A DNA stretch of 64,000 nucleotides, taken from assembly GCF_001942255.1 (NCBI RefSeq), contig NZ_MKKC01000087.1, forward strand, positions 150,038 to 214,037, in the 5' to 3' direction. Positions 39,618 to 51,002 of the stretch are shown in pieces (within the stretch, counting starts at the first letter, position 1; every line of letters begins with the position of its first letter). The position numbers were made by a program, and so were the translations under genes. The notes beneath the pieces were generated by a model. It saw only the letters and a list, made by a program, of their open reading frames with translations. It was not told the DNA's origin and did not search any database. The DNA comes from Nocardiopsis sp. CNR-923. Its GTDB lineage: Bacteria; Actinomycetota; Actinomycetes; Streptosporangiales; Streptosporangiaceae.

Positions 39618-39888
39618 GGCTTCCAAGCGTGTGGGAGAGCTTCGACGTGGTGTGCGGGGCGCGCCACGGCGGATCCGGTCCGGCCAGGCGCGCGGCTCGG
39701 CGCCTGGTGGCGCCGCCCACGACCCACCACACTACCGTGGACGGCCCACCCGCCCGTACCCTACTCGCCTCGTCCCGCCCGTCGCCCTCCGCCATCCTCG
39801 TCGGACGCCTGCGGCGCGGCCCCATTCCCGAGAACCCCGCCGGCGCCAGGACGCGCGACCCCCCGGAGTGCGGTCGGCGGAGGAAGCG

Positions 39889-40950
39889 CTATCCCTCGAC
39901 GCCGTCGGCACCGATGGTCACGGACTTGACCTCTCCGGCGAGCCCGAGCGCCCCGAGGTCCTCGCCGTCGACGGCGACGTTGACCACGCCCGCGTTGCCG
40001 AGCCACAGGTCCACGGTGTCCCCGGTCGTGTACTCCTCGGTCTCTCCGTCCAGAAGGAAGCCCGTGAACAGGTCCTCCCCATCGCCTCCGGTGACCTTGA
40101 CCCAGCTGCGGTCGGAGGCGGTGAGGGCGACGGTGAACTCCTCGGGTTCCGCCGGCACGGGTTCGTCGAGCGAGGGGCGCTCCGCGGGCACCCGCGCGTC
40201 GCCGGCCCCGGCGACGGCGGAGCCGACGGTGTCCGACCGCGTGTCGAAGGCGGCGCGCAACGGGTTGGCGCCCTCCCACTCCAGCCAGGCGTGCGCCCCC
40301 ACCAGGACGCCCAGGAGCAGGATGATCCCCACGACGGCCCAGGGCCAGTGGCGGCGAACCCCGCCGTCCCGACCCGCGCGGGCGTCGCCGACCGCGGAAC
40401 GGGGACGGGGGACCGTGTCGAGACCGCGCCGGTCGCCCTCGGAGCCGCCTCGCGGGCCGGGCACGGCGGCGGCCCGTCCGCGCGCCCGCCGACCGGCGCG
40501 GACGCGGGAACGCGTCCGCTGGCGGCGTTCGGAACGGCCCCGGCCAGGCGATCCGTCGGCGGGGTCGTGGTCGCCGCCGATCCGCCGGGGCACCGTGTGG
40601 GCCTCGGCCAGGCCGTCGTCCCAGCCCTGACCGCGCGCGGCCTCGGTCGCCGCGCGGGCTGCGGAGGGCCCGGCGGCGGGATGCCGGGTCAGGGGGACGA
40701 AGGCGCTGTCGTCGAGGTGGGCGTGTTCACGGTCGAACTCCTCGATGAGCGGGACCGCGTCCAGCCCCAGGGCCCGGCAGATGCCCCGGATGTGCCCCCG
40801 GGCGTAGAAGTTTCCCCCGCACGGGACGAAGTCCTCCTGCTCGATACCGCGCAGCACCTGCGTCCTGATGCGTGTACGGGTGCTGAGATCCGTGATCGTG
40901 AGTCCAGACGCCACTCTGGCCGCCGACAGGGTCTGACCGATCGTCGCCAT
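39889..40950 (-). CDS. rodZ: RodZ-like helix-turn-helix membrane protein (DUF4115)
   Basis: 353 residues. The N-terminal cytoplasmic RodZ-type helix-turn-helix (MATIGQTLSAARVASGLTI, FYARGHIRGICRALGL) is followed by a long Arg-rich linker, one membrane helix near residues 200-222 (WAVVGIILLLGVLVGAHAWL) and an outer DUF4115 domain (SWVKVTGGDGEDLFTG, LWLGNAGVVNVAVDG). RodZ links the cytoskeleton to the wall-elongation machinery in rods; in actinobacteria its role is less clear. It lies between ftsK and rimO as in many relatives. ATG 40950 has GGGGGAG upstream. Confidence 0.85.
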   Translation of the reverse strand: MATIGQTLSAARVASGLTITDLSTRTRIRTQVLRGIEQEDFVPCGGNFYARGHIRGICRALGLDAVPLIEEFDREHAHLDDSAFVPLTRHPAAGPSAARAATEAARGQGWDDGLAEAHTVPRRIGGDHDPADGSPGRGRSERRQRTRSRVRAGRRARGRAAAVPGPRGGSEGDRRGLDTVPRPRSAVGDARAGRDGGVRRHWPWAVVGIILLLGVLVGAHAWLEWEGANPLRAAFDTRSDTVGSAVAGAGDARVPAERPSLDEPVPAEPEEFTVALTASDRSWVKVTGGDGEDLFTGFLLDGETEEYTTGDTVDLWLGNAGVVNVAVDGEDLGALGLAGEVKSVTIGADGVEG

Positions 40951-41108
40951 GCGCACTCCCCCGCTACTCTCTGCGCTCACACGGAACCACTCTGCTCTTC
41001 CGTGCGCGCACGCGCAGGCCACCACGCCCAAGGCCGCCCCAAAGATCACACCAAATCGGACAGATGCCCGAGTATTGGTCCACGCCGGGAACCGTCAGCC
41101 GTCCACCC

Positions 41109-43619
41109 TCATCCGCCGCGGATGTCAGCCAGGACGCCGGGCAGGTCGTCGGGGGTGACGAGGACGTCGCGGGCCTTGGAGCCCTCGCTGGGTCCGACGA
41201 CGTCGCGGCTCTCCATCAGGTCCATGAGGCGGCCGGCCTTGGCGAAGCCACCCGGAGTTTGCGCTGGAGCATGGAGGTGGACCCGAACTGGGTGGTGACC
41301 ACCAGTTCGACCGCCTGGAGCAGCAGGTCGAGGTCGTCGCCGATCTCCTCGTCGATCTCCTTGCGCTTGGTCTCCCCCGCGGCGACGTCCTCCCGGTAGT
41401 CGGGCTCGGACTGCTTCTTGCAGTGCTCGACGATCGCGCGGATCTCCTTCTCCGACACCCACGCGTTCTGGAGCCGGATGGGCTTGCCCGCGCCCATGGG
41501 GAGGAAGAGCGCGTCGCCCTTGCCGACCAGCTTCTCCGCGCCGGGCTGGTCGAGGATGACGCGGCTGTCGGACAGGCTGGAGGTGGCGAAGGCCAGGCGG
41601 GAGGGCACGTTGGCCTTGATCAGCCCGGTGACGACGTCGACGCTGGGCCGCTGGGTGGCCAGCACCAGGTGGATTCCCGCCGCGCGCGCAGTTGGGTGAT
41701 GCGCACGACCGCGTCCTCGACGTCGCGCGGGGCGACCATCATCAGGTCGGCGAGCTCGTCCACGATCACCAGGAGGTAGGGGTAGGGCCGGTACTCGCGT
41801 TCGCTGCCGGGGGGAGCCTTCAACTCGCCCGTGCGGACGGCGGCGTTGAAGTCGTCGACGTGCCGGTAGCCGGACGCGGCCAGGTCGTCGTAGCGCCGGT
41901 CCATCTCGCCCACGACCCACTGGAGCGCCTCGGCGGCCCGCTTGGGGTTGGTGATGATGGGGGTGATCAGGTGGGGGATGCCCTCGTACATCGTCAGTTC
42001 GACCCGCTTGGGGTCGACGAGGATCATGCGCACCTCCTCGGGGGTGGCGCGCATCATCAGCGAGGTGATCAGCCCGTTGATGCACGTGGACTTGCCGGCG
42101 CCGGTGGCTCCCGCGACCAGCACGTGCGGCATCTTGGCGAGGTTGGCCACCACGTTGGATCCCTCGACGTCCTTGCCCAGGCCCACGAGCATGGGGTGGT
42201 CGTCGGAGGTCGCCGCCGGTGAGCGCAGCACGTCGCCCAGGCTGACGACGTCCTTGTCGGTGTTGGGGATCTCCACGCCGATCGCGGACTTGCCGGGGAT
42301 CGGCGACTGGATGCGCACGTCGCGCTCTTGACCGCCAGGGAGATGTTCTTGGCCAACGCGGTGACCTTCTCCACCTTGACCGCCGGGCCCAGTTCGATCT
42401 CGTAGCGGGTCACCGTGGGGCCGCGCGTGAAGCCGGTGACCTCGGCGTCGACGGCGAACTGGGTGAGCACGCCCGACAGGGCGTCGACGACCTCGTCGTT
42501 GGCCCTGGTACGGGGCTTGGACGGGCTTCCGGGCCTGAGCATCCCCGGGGTCGGCAGGTGGTAGTCGCCGTCGACCACCCGGGAGGGGATGGACAGCTGC
42601 TCGCTGGTGACGGGCTGCGGCGAGTGGTCGGGGGCCGGTTCCCCGTCGGCCGGGGCGGGCTTGCCCCTGCGCTTGGTTCGGGGCCGATCCCGTGCCGTCT
42701 CCGTCTCCTCCTCGTCTGTGAGGGCGGGGGCCAGGGGTGCGGTGTCGGGGTCGCCGGGCAGGACGGGGCTGTCGTAGGGGCGTTCGCGGTCGCCCGCGAC
42801 GGTCTGCCCGCTCTGCTTCCTCCTCGGCCCGGGGCGGCGCCGGGTCCGGTCCGGTCCGGGGTCGGCGCCCAGGATTCCCAGGCCCGAGTCAGGGCCGGTG
42901 TCGCGCTCCATGAGGGCTCCGAGGAGCGTCTGGAGCCGTTCAGGGACGCGTCGGATGGGGGTGGCGGTGACGACGAGGACGCCGAAGACGAGGATGAGCG
43001 CCAGGAGCAGGCCGGTCAGCCACGGGGTGACGATGGCGCTGAGCGGCCCGGCAGCGACGTAGCCGATGAGCCCGCCGGAGTCCATGAGCGCCTCCAGCCC
43101 CTCGGCGGGTTGGGGGACGCCGTGACCGATGTGGACGAGTCCGAGCAGGCCGAGCATGATCGCGCTGAAGCCGATGAACAGGCGTCCGGCGTCGCCCTCC
43201 CGCGCGGTGGAGGGGGTGCGCATCAGTCGGACGGCGACGGGCAGGAACAGCAGGGGCAGGATCGGTGAGAAGGTCCCGAAGCCGCCGACGACGACCGTGC
43301 GGGTGGCCCGCAGCAGCAGCCCATCGCTCTGCCACCACACCGCCCCGGCGATGAGGACGCCCGCCGCCAGCAGGATCAGTCCGGCGCCGTCCCGGCGCAG
43401 GTCGGGGTCGAGGTCGCGGGCGCTGCGGCCCACGGCGCGCGCCGCGCCGCCCACGGTATGCGCGAGGATCTTCCACAGCACCAACAGGAACTGTCCGAAC
43501 AGGGTGAAGACGAACGCGATGGGGCCGTCTGGCATGCGTGCGGGGGCCGACCTGCGCGCGTGGGGTCTCTTCCGGCCGGAACGCCCGGAGCCTCCGGAGG
43601 ACTTGGCACGCGCGGCCAT
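41109..43619 (-). CDS. ftsK: DNA translocase FtsK/SpoIIIE, three frameshifts
   Basis: About 838 residues when joined. It has an N-terminal set of membrane helices (residues about 30-220), a charged linker, then the motor domain with GATGAGKS and [34 protein letters not shown] and the C-terminal gamma DNA-reading domain. It pumps chromosomes through the closing septum. Shifts lie near 42332, 41690 and 41250. Each is repaired by restoring one G (AAGGAGCGC, CTGGCGCGC, GTGGGCTTC). ATG 43619 matches the family start [10 protein letters not shown]. Confidence 0.93.
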
Positions 43620-43756
43620 CGGGGGTGCACCTCCAGGGGGCGGCGGATCGTTCGGTTCGGCGGGCAGGACGCACGCCACGGCGCGCAGCCTACTAGGAAG
43701 TCCAGGCCCGGAGCGGATCCCGAGTCGGCGTGTCGCGAAAGTGGCCCGCCGGGAAC

Positions 43757-43798
43757 ACGCACGGCCCGAGTGCGCGGGTCGCGCCTCGGGCCGTGCGT
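43757..43798 (-). terminator. terminator after dapA-rnj
   Basis: Perfect 14-bp stem ACGCACGGCCCGAG / CTCGGGCCGTGCGT with a 14-nt loop, 10 nt past the rnj stop and before ftsK. It makes ftsK a separate unit or subject to attenuation. Confidence 0.75.
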
Positions 43799-43808
43799 CG
43801 GGTGTGGG

Positions 43809-45494
43809 TCAGACCTCGACCAGGACGGGGATGATCATGGGACGGCGGCGGTAGGTCTCGTTCACCCACCGGCCCGCGCTGCGGCGGATGAGCTGCCGCA
43901 GCTGGTGCGGGTCGTTGACGCCGTCGGCGGCGGCCTTGTCCAGGGCGGCCTGGAGCTTGTCCACGACGTCGTCGTAGGCGTCCGGGGCGATCCCGGCGCC
44001 GCGGGTGTGGATCTCGGGTTCGCCGAGCATCTTGCCGGTGGTGGAGTCCACGGCCACGACGACGGAGATGAACCCCTCCTCGCCGAGGATGCGGCGGTCC
44101 TTCAGTGAGGCCTCGGAGACGTCGCCGACCGACGAGCCGTCCACGTACACGTACCCGGCCTGGACCGCGCCGACGATCTTGGCCCGGTTCTTGTACAGGT
44201 CGACGACGACGCCGTCCTCGGCGATGGCGATCCGGTCCTGCGGGATCCCGGTGGCCTTGGCCAGGTCGGCGTGGGCGCGCAGGTGCCGCCACTCGCCGTG
44301 CACCGGCATGAAGTTGCGCGGTCGCACCATGTTGAGCACGTACAGCAGTTCTCCCGCGGACGAGTGTCCCGACACGTGCACCAGCGCGTTGCCCTTGTGC
44401 ACGACCCTGGCGCCCCAGCGGGTCAGGCCGTTGATCACCCGGTTGACGGAGTTCTCGTTGCCCGGGATCAGCGAGGACGCGAGCAGGACGGTGTCGCCCT
44501 CCTCGATCCGGATCTGGTGGTCGCGGTTGGCCATGCGGCTCAGCGCGGCCATCGGTTCGCCCTGCGACCCCGTGCACACCATCAGCACCTCGTGCGGCGG
44601 CATCTGGTCGAGCTGCTTGGCGTCGATGACGGTGTCCCCGGGCACGCTCAGGTAGCCGAGGTCGCGCGCGATGTTCATGTTGCGGACCATGGAGCGGCCC
44701 ACGAACGCGATCTTGCGGCCGTGTTTGACGGCGGCGTCGATCACCTGTTGGACGCGGTGCACGTGGGAGGCGAAGCAGGCCACGACGATGCGCTTGTCGG
44801 AGGTGCGGAACACCTTGTCGATGGCCTCGTTCAGGTCGCGCTCGCTGACCACGAAACCCGGCTGCTCGGCATTGGTGGAGTCCGACAGCAGCAGATCGAC
44901 ACCCTCGTCGCCGAACCGGGCGAACCCTCCCAGGTCGGTGAGGCGCCCGTCCAGCGGCAGCTGGTCCATCTTGAAGTCGCCGGTGTGCAGCACCGTCCCG
45001 CCCGGGGTGCGGATGCCGATCGCCAGAGCGTCGGGGATGGAGTGGTTGACGGCGAAGAACTCCAGGTCGAAGGGGCCGAAGTCATGCCGCTCCCCCTCCT
45101 CGACCAGGACCGTCTCCGGCTTGATGCGATGCTCGCCCAGCTTGGCGGTGATCAGCGCCAGGGTGAGCTTGGAGCCGACGAGCGGGATGTCCTCGCGCTC
45201 GCGCAGCAGGAAGGGCACACCGCCGATGTGGTCCTCGTGTCCGTGGGTGAGCACGATCGCCTCGACGTCGTCGAGCCGGTCCCGGATGTAGTCGAAGTCG
45301 GGCAGGATCAGGTCGACGCCGGGCTGCTCCTCCTCGGGAAAGAGGACGCCGCAGTCGACGACGAGCAGTCGGCCGCCGTACTCGAAGACCGTCATGTTGC
45401 GGCCGATCTCGCCGAGCCCTCCCAGGGCGACGACGCGCAGCGCGCCCTCGCCGAGCGGGGGCGGCGGCCCCAGTTCGGGGTGGGGGTGGCTCAT
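43809..45494 (-). CDS. rnj: ribonuclease J
   Basis: 561 residues. Metallo-beta-lactamase core with LTHGHEDHIGG near residues 82-92, VVDCGVLFP, VLHTGDFKMDQ, the beta-CASP domain with VACFASHVHRVQQ and VCTGSQGEPMAALSRM, and the HVSGHSSAGELLYVL motif. It acts as a 5'-3' exonuclease and endonuclease in RNA decay and rRNA maturation. The ATG overlaps the dapA stop by 4 nt (ATGA), the conserved dapA-rnj pair. Confidence 0.95.
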   Translation of the reverse strand: MSHPHPELGPPPPLGEGALRVVALGGLGEIGRNMTVFEYGGRLLVVDCGVLFPEEEQPGVDLILPDFDYIRDRLDDVEAIVLTHGHEDHIGGVPFLLREREDIPLVGSKLTLALITAKLGEHRIKPETVLVEEGERHDFGPFDLEFFAVNHSIPDALAIGIRTPGGTVLHTGDFKMDQLPLDGRLTDLGGFARFGDEGVDLLLSDSTNAEQPGFVVSERDLNEAIDKVFRTSDKRIVVACFASHVHRVQQVIDAAVKHGRKIAFVGRSMVRNMNIARDLGYLSVPGDTVIDAKQLDQMPPHEVLMVCTGSQGEPMAALSRMANRDHQIRIEEGDTVLLASSLIPGNENSVNRVINGLTRWGARVVHKGNALVHVSGHSSAGELLYVLNMVRPRNFMPVHGEWRHLRAHADLAKATGIPQDRIAIAEDGVVVDLYKNRAKIVGAVQAGYVYVDGSSVGDVSEASLKDRRILGEEGFISVVVAVDSTTGKMLGEPEIHTRGAGIAPDAYDDVVDKLQAALDKAAADGVNDPHQLRQLIRRSAGRWVNETYRRRPMIIPVLVEV

Positions 45495-46462
45495 ACGGAC
45501 CCCTCCGCCAGACGCTCGACGTTGACGGCGCTGGCCGGGACGGCCTGGTGGGGCGCGAGGCCGATCGGGCCCTTGACGCCGGCCGCGGCGAGGTCCTCGC
45601 GCAGGAGGGCCTGGAGCTCGGCTGAGGCGTCGGCCAGCGGCGTGCGCACCGGACCGGACGGCAGGCCGAACAGGTTGAGCACGGCCTTGGTGGTGATGAC
45701 GCCCTGGGTGCGGAACATCCCCGTGTACACGGGCGTGAGCCGGCGGTGGATGGCCAGCGCCTGCTGGACCTCACCCGCCTCGTAGACGTCGATCATCTCG
45801 CGCAGGTCGGCGCCGACGATGTGGCCGACGACGCTGACGAACCCGGCGGCGCCCACCGACAGCAGCGGCAGGTTGAGGATGTCGGTGCCGCAGTAGTAGG
45901 CCAGGTCGGTGCGCTCCATGACCCAGGAGCTGGCGCCGACGTTGTCCTTGGCGTCCTTGTTCGCGACGATGCGCGGGTGCTCGGCCAACCGGACCAGGGT
46001 CTCGGAGGCGATCGGCGTCCCGGTGCGGTGCGGGATGTCGTAGAGCATGACCGGCAGTTCGGTCGCGTCGGCGATCGAGGTGAAGTGCCGGATCAGGCCC
46101 TCCTGCGGCGGCTTGTTGTAGTAGGGCGTGACGGCCAGCAGCCCGTGCGCGCCCGCCTTCTCCGCTGCCTGGGCCAGGCGGATGCTGTGGCGGGTGTCGT
46201 TGGTCCCGACCCCGGCCACGATGGTGGCGCGGTCGCCGACGGCCTCCAGGACCGCGCGAAGCAGGCGGTCCTTCTCGTCGTCGCTCGTCGTGGGCGACTC
46301 ACCGGTCGTGCCGCTGATCACGAGACCGTCGTTGTGCTGCTCGTCCACCAGATAGGTGGCGAGTCGGGCCGCGCCCTCGTAGTCGAGTTCGCCGTCCTCG
46401 ATCATGGGCGTGACCATCGCGGTCAGCATCTTGCCGAATGGGCGGTTCTTGGTGTCCACCAT
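45491..46462 (-). CDS. dapA: 4-hydroxy-tetrahydrodipicolinate synthase
   Basis: 323 residues, an (alpha/beta)8 aldolase-type enzyme condensing pyruvate with aspartate semialdehyde, the first step to diaminopimelate and lysine. Signatures: GTTGESPTTSDDE, the catalytic tyrosine in TPYYNKPPQEG, MLYDIPHRTG and the Schiff-base lysine in IVANKDAKD. ATG 46462 (MVDTKNRPFG) fits the family; the frame is open further upstream without similarity. dapB and dapF are also in the window. Confidence 0.95.
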   Translation of the reverse strand: MVDTKNRPFGKMLTAMVTPMIEDGELDYEGAARLATYLVDEQHNDGLVISGTTGESPTTSDDEKDRLLRAVLEAVGDRATIVAGVGTNDTRHSIRLAQAAEKAGAHGLLAVTPYYNKPPQEGLIRHFTSIADATELPVMLYDIPHRTGTPIASETLVRLAEHPRIVANKDAKDNVGASSWVMERTDLAYYCGTDILNLPLLSVGAAGFVSVVGHIVGADLREMIDVYEAGEVQQALAIHRRLTPVYTGMFRTQGVITTKAVLNLFGLPSGPVRTPLADASAELQALLREDLAAAGVKGPIGLAPHQAVPASAVNVERLAEGSV

Positions 46463-46807
46463 CGCTGTGAAAGGCGTTCGGGCCGCCGCTGCGGGGCGGA
46501 TGGGCCCGGGTGTGCCCCTCCTCCTCTCGGTGTGCGTCAACAGCTGGACGTGCCCGCGGTCCGGACGCGTCCGGGCGCGGGCGGGCGGCGCTTCGCGTCC
46601 GCCGCCGCGACCGGCGGAAACCGTTCCGGTCGCGGGAAAGATCTGGTGTGCCCCGCGTGGGGCACGGGGTCGAGCCTGCGCGGGCCGCCGTCCTCGTGGG
46701 TCGAGGTGGATGGCCCGGATGGTGAACCTACCCTCCCCGGACCCGCGCCACGCGGGCGGGTCCGGGGTCCGCTCGCAGGTCAGCGCGGCGGGACGGGGGG
46801 TGAAGGG
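46463..46807. other. gap between dapA start and the small membrane protein gene
   Basis: 345 bases without a gene. It holds the dapA leader and promoter (not clearly identifiable) and, at its right side, a terminator hairpin. Confidence 0.5.
46735..46767 (-). terminator. terminator after the small membrane protein gene
   Basis: Perfect 12-bp stem CCCCGGACCCGC / GCGGGTCCGGGG with a 9-nt loop, about 40 nt past the stop at 46808. Confidence 0.7.
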
Positions 46808-47188
46808 TCAGTCGTCGGCGCCGTCGGGAAGGAACAGGCTGGCCAGCCAGCTCACGATCGAGATGACGATCGCGCCCCAGAACGCGGGCCAGAACCCGTC
46901 GATGCTGAACGGAAGGTCGAAGAGTCCGGCGATCCAGTTCGTGAGCAGGAGCAGCAGCGCGTTGACGACGAGCCCGATCAGTCCCAGGGTCAGGACGTAG
47001 AACAGGCATCCCACCGTCGTGACGATCGGTTTGATGACCGCGTTGACGAGGCCGAAGATCGCGCCGACACCAAGGTAGACGAGGATCTGCTCGGTGGTGT
47101 CCCGGGTGGCGACCTCGATTCCGTCGATCAGGAAGACAGCCGCCCAAAGGGCGAGCGCGTTCACGATAACTCTGATAATGAGGCTCAC
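46808..47188 (-). CDS. phage holin family 4 / YvlD-like membrane protein
   Basis: 126 residues with four predicted membrane helices. The pattern LGVGAIFGLVNAVIKPIV followed by LTLGLIGLVVNALLLLLTNWI is characteristic of this family, often annotated as phage holin family protein although it is a widespread cellular membrane protein. Function unknown. GTG 47188 is the likely start; an ATG further upstream is less well placed. Confidence 0.82.
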   Translation of the reverse strand: MSLIIRVIVNALALWAAVFLIDGIEVATRDTTEQILVYLGVGAIFGLVNAVIKPIVTTVGCLFYVLTLGLIGLVVNALLLLLTNWIAGLFDLPFSIDGFWPAFWGAIVISIVSWLASLFLPDGADD

Positions 47189-47265
47189 GACGTAGATGTT
47201 CCCATGCCATGGCAAGGTCCGGAAACTCCGGTGTTGGTCATCTTGCCGATCGAGGAGGCCCGACC

Positions 47266-47819
47266 GTGTCCCGAGCCCAGTTCGTCCGCCCCGCCCGCGC
47301 CGCCGATGTGGACGCCGTGGTGGCCGTCCAGGTGGACTCGTGGCGGGCGGTGTACGGGACGATGCTGCCCGACGACGTGCTCGCGGAGATGGCGGGCGAG
47401 GAGGCGCGCGACCGGTTCCGGGAGAGGTGGACGGCGGCGCTGGCGTCGCCGCCCACCTCCCGGCACCGGTTGGTCGTGGCCACGGACGAGGAGTCCGGGG
47501 TTCGCAGGGTGGTGGCTTCGCCGCGTTCGGTCCCGCCGGGGACCCGGATCTGTGGCCCGGCGGGGACGCGGAGGTGTTCGCCCTGCACGTGGCCCCGGAG
47601 CGCACCCGGTGCGGGCACGGGAGCCGGTTGCTGAACGCGTGCGTGGAGCAGCTGGTCGAGGCGGGTTTCGGGACCGTGTACGTGTGGGTGCCCGAGTCCG
47701 ACAACGCGTTGCGGGCCTTCTTCGAGTCCGCCGGGTGGCGTCCGGACGGGGCCCGCCGGGAGATCGACCTGGGACGGCCGTTGGCGTTGGTGCGCCTGCA
47801 CGCCGCGATCGCCGTGTGA
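47266..47819 (+). CDS. GNAT family N-acetyltransferase, one frameshift
   Basis: About 184 residues. N-terminal half FVRPARAADVDAVVAVQVDSWRAVYG, then after a shift near 47510 (one G missing in GTGGGCTTCGCC) the acetyl-CoA loop APERTRCGHGSRLL and the YVWVPESDNALRAFFESAGWRPDG end. Substrate unknown. GTG 47266 has GAGGAGG upstream. It is divergent from the YvlD-like gene. Confidence 0.85.
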
Positions 47820-48002
47820 TGTCAGGTCCGCGCTCCGGTCGGCCCGTGGCCCGCCACCATCGGGGCGTGCGGGCGCGACCCCGGGCGGTGATCGCCGCGA
47901 TCGCCGAACCCGGAGGGCCGGCGCGACCCGCCTCGGGCGGGGACTACCGTGGGGAGGCGGTGCGCCCGGCGGGCGGGCGCGTCGAGGGTGGAGGGACCGC
48001 GC

Positions 48003-48875
48003 GTGGCCACGGTCAGGGAATGGGTCTCGGGGACGCGCCCCCGTACGCTGGCGAACTCGATCGTGCCGGTGGCCGTCGGCACCGCACTGGCGTTCGCCCT
48101 GGGCGGGTTCGTGTGGTGGAAGGCACTGCTGGCGATGGCGGTGTCGCTGGCGCTCCAGGTGGGCGTGAACTTCGCCAACGACTACAGCGACGGCGTCAAG
48201 GGGACCGACACCGCCGAACGGACGGGCCCGGTGCGGCTGACCGCGAGCGGGCTGGCCCCGGCCGGGCAGGTGCTGACGGCGGCGCTGGCGTGTTTTGGTC
48301 TCGCGGCCGCGGTGGGCCTGGTGCTGGTGGCGACCTCCTCGTGGTGGCTGCTGCTGGTGGGCGCCGCCGCGATCGCCGCCGCGTGGTACTACACGGGCGG
48401 ACGATCGCCGTACGGGTACCGGGGCCTGGGCGAGGTGTCGGTGTTCGTGTTCTTCGGGCTCGTGGCCGTCGTGGGCACCGTGTTCGTCCAGGTGGGCGCC
48501 GCGCCGTGGCAGGCGTGGGTGGCGGCGGTGCCGGTGGGCCTGCTGTCGTGCTCGGTGCTGGTGATCAACAACTTGCGGGACATCCCGACCGACCGGGAGA
48601 CGGGCAAGATCACGCTGGCCGTGCGGCTGGGCGAGACCGGCACGCGCCGTCTGTTCGCGGCGGCGATCGCCGCGGTCTACGCCGTGGCGCTGGTGCTGAC
48701 CCCGGTGTTCTGGTGGGTCCCGCTGGTGGTGCTGTCCGCGCCGCTGGCCGTGCCGCCGATCCGCCGCGTCCTGGGCGGTCAGGTCGGCCGCGAACTGGTG
48801 CTGGGGCTGGGCGAGACCGGCAAGCTCCAGTTGGCCTTCGGCGTGCTGTTCTCGATCGGTCTGGCTCTGGGCTGA
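48003..48875 (+). CDS. menA: 1,4-dihydroxy-2-naphthoate polyprenyltransferase
   Basis: 290 residues, an integral membrane UbiA-type prenyltransferase. The two Asp-rich motifs are present: NFANDYSDGVKGTD and NNLRDIPTDRETGK. It joins a polyprenyl chain to 1,4-dihydroxy-2-naphthoate in menaquinone synthesis. GTG 48003 (VATVREWVSGTRPRTL) has GGAGGG 8 nt upstream. No other men gene is in the window. Confidence 0.93.
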   Translation: MATVREWVSGTRPRTLANSIVPVAVGTALAFALGGFVWWKALLAMAVSLALQVGVNFANDYSDGVKGTDTAERTGPVRLTASGLAPAGQVLTAALACFGLAAAVGLVLVATSSWWLLLVGAAAIAAAWYYTGGRSPYGYRGLGEVSVFVFFGLVAVVGTVFVQVGAAPWQAWVAAVPVGLLSCSVLVINNLRDIPTDRETGKITLAVRLGETGTRRLFAAAIAAVYAVALVLTPVFWWVPLVVLSAPLAVPPIRRVLGGQVGRELVLGLGETGKLQLAFGVLFSIGLALG

Positions 48876-48919
48876 GGAGCGGGGTCCCCGGCCGCCGGGG
48901 CGCGTGCCCCCGCATGCCC

Positions 48920-48925
48920 TAGGGT
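48920..48925 (+). promoter_or_regulatory. -10-like element close to the NUDIX gene start
   Basis: TAGGGT ends 7 nt before the GTG start, suggesting a leaderless transcript like that proposed for miaA. No -35 is obvious. Confidence 0.3.
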
Positions 48926-48932
48926 CGGGGGC

Positions 48933-49418
48933 GTGACCGAGGAGGAGTTCTACGCGAGCCTGCCCGCGACCCGGGGCGCCGCGGGGGCCGTGATCCGCTC
49001 CGCGAGCGGCGGGGTGCTGCTGGTCGAGCGCACGTACGCCCCCGAGCGCCCCTGGGGGATCCCCGGCGGGATCATCGAGGCGGGTGAGTCCCCGCTGGCC
49101 GCGTGCCGGCGCGAGCTGCGCGAGGAGTTGGGCGTCGAGGCCAGCGTCGCGCGCCTGGCGGTCGTGGACTGGGTCCCGGCGCGCCCACCGCGCACGGCGG
49201 CGCTCCACTGGCTGTTCACCGCGGAGCTGCCCGAGCGGGCCGAACTGCGGCTCCCCGAGGACGAGCTCTCGGGGTGGGCGTGGCACGACCCGGACGGCCT
49301 GTGCCGGGTCCTGTCCCCGAACGTGGCCCGGAGGATGCTCGCGGCGCTCACCGTGGCGGACGGCGGGGGGCCGCTCTACCTGGAGGACGGCGAGCAGGTT
49401 CTGCCGCCGACCGGGTGA
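48933..49418 (+). CDS. NUDIX hydrolase
   Basis: 161 residues with a full Nudix box, GGIIEAGESPLAACRRELREELGV. It hydrolyses a nucleoside diphosphate linked to another group; the substrate is unknown. It sits 57 nt after menA. No ribosome-binding site is clear, in line with a possible leaderless start. Confidence 0.88.
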   Translation: MTEEEFYASLPATRGAAGAVIRSASGGVLLVERTYAPERPWGIPGGIIEAGESPLAACRRELREELGVEASVARLAVVDWVPARPPRTAALHWLFTAELPERAELRLPEDELSGWAWHDPDGLCRVLSPNVARRMLAALTVADGGGPLYLEDGEQVLPPTG

Positions 49419-49423
49419 CCGGG

Positions 49424-49458
49424 GTCCGGGCCGCGCCTCGTCCGACGCGGCCCGGGAC
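49424..49458. terminator. terminator between the NUDIX gene and dapB
   Basis: GTCCGGGCCGCG (49424-49435) pairs with CGCGGCCCGGGAC (49446-49458) with one bulged C, between convergent genes. Confidence 0.65.
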
Positions 49459-49466
49459 GCCGGGCG

Positions 49467-50997
<1,531 letters not shown>

Positions 50998-51002
50998 CCC
51001 GT

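Noticed and set aside
46808..47188. Prophage signal from the 'phage holin' family protein
   Set aside because: The family is mostly a chromosomal membrane protein in actinobacteria and no other phage gene is near.
48886..48900. CCCCGG-ccg-CCGGGG hairpin after menA
   Set aside because: A 6-bp stem with a 3-nt loop is common by chance at this GC content.
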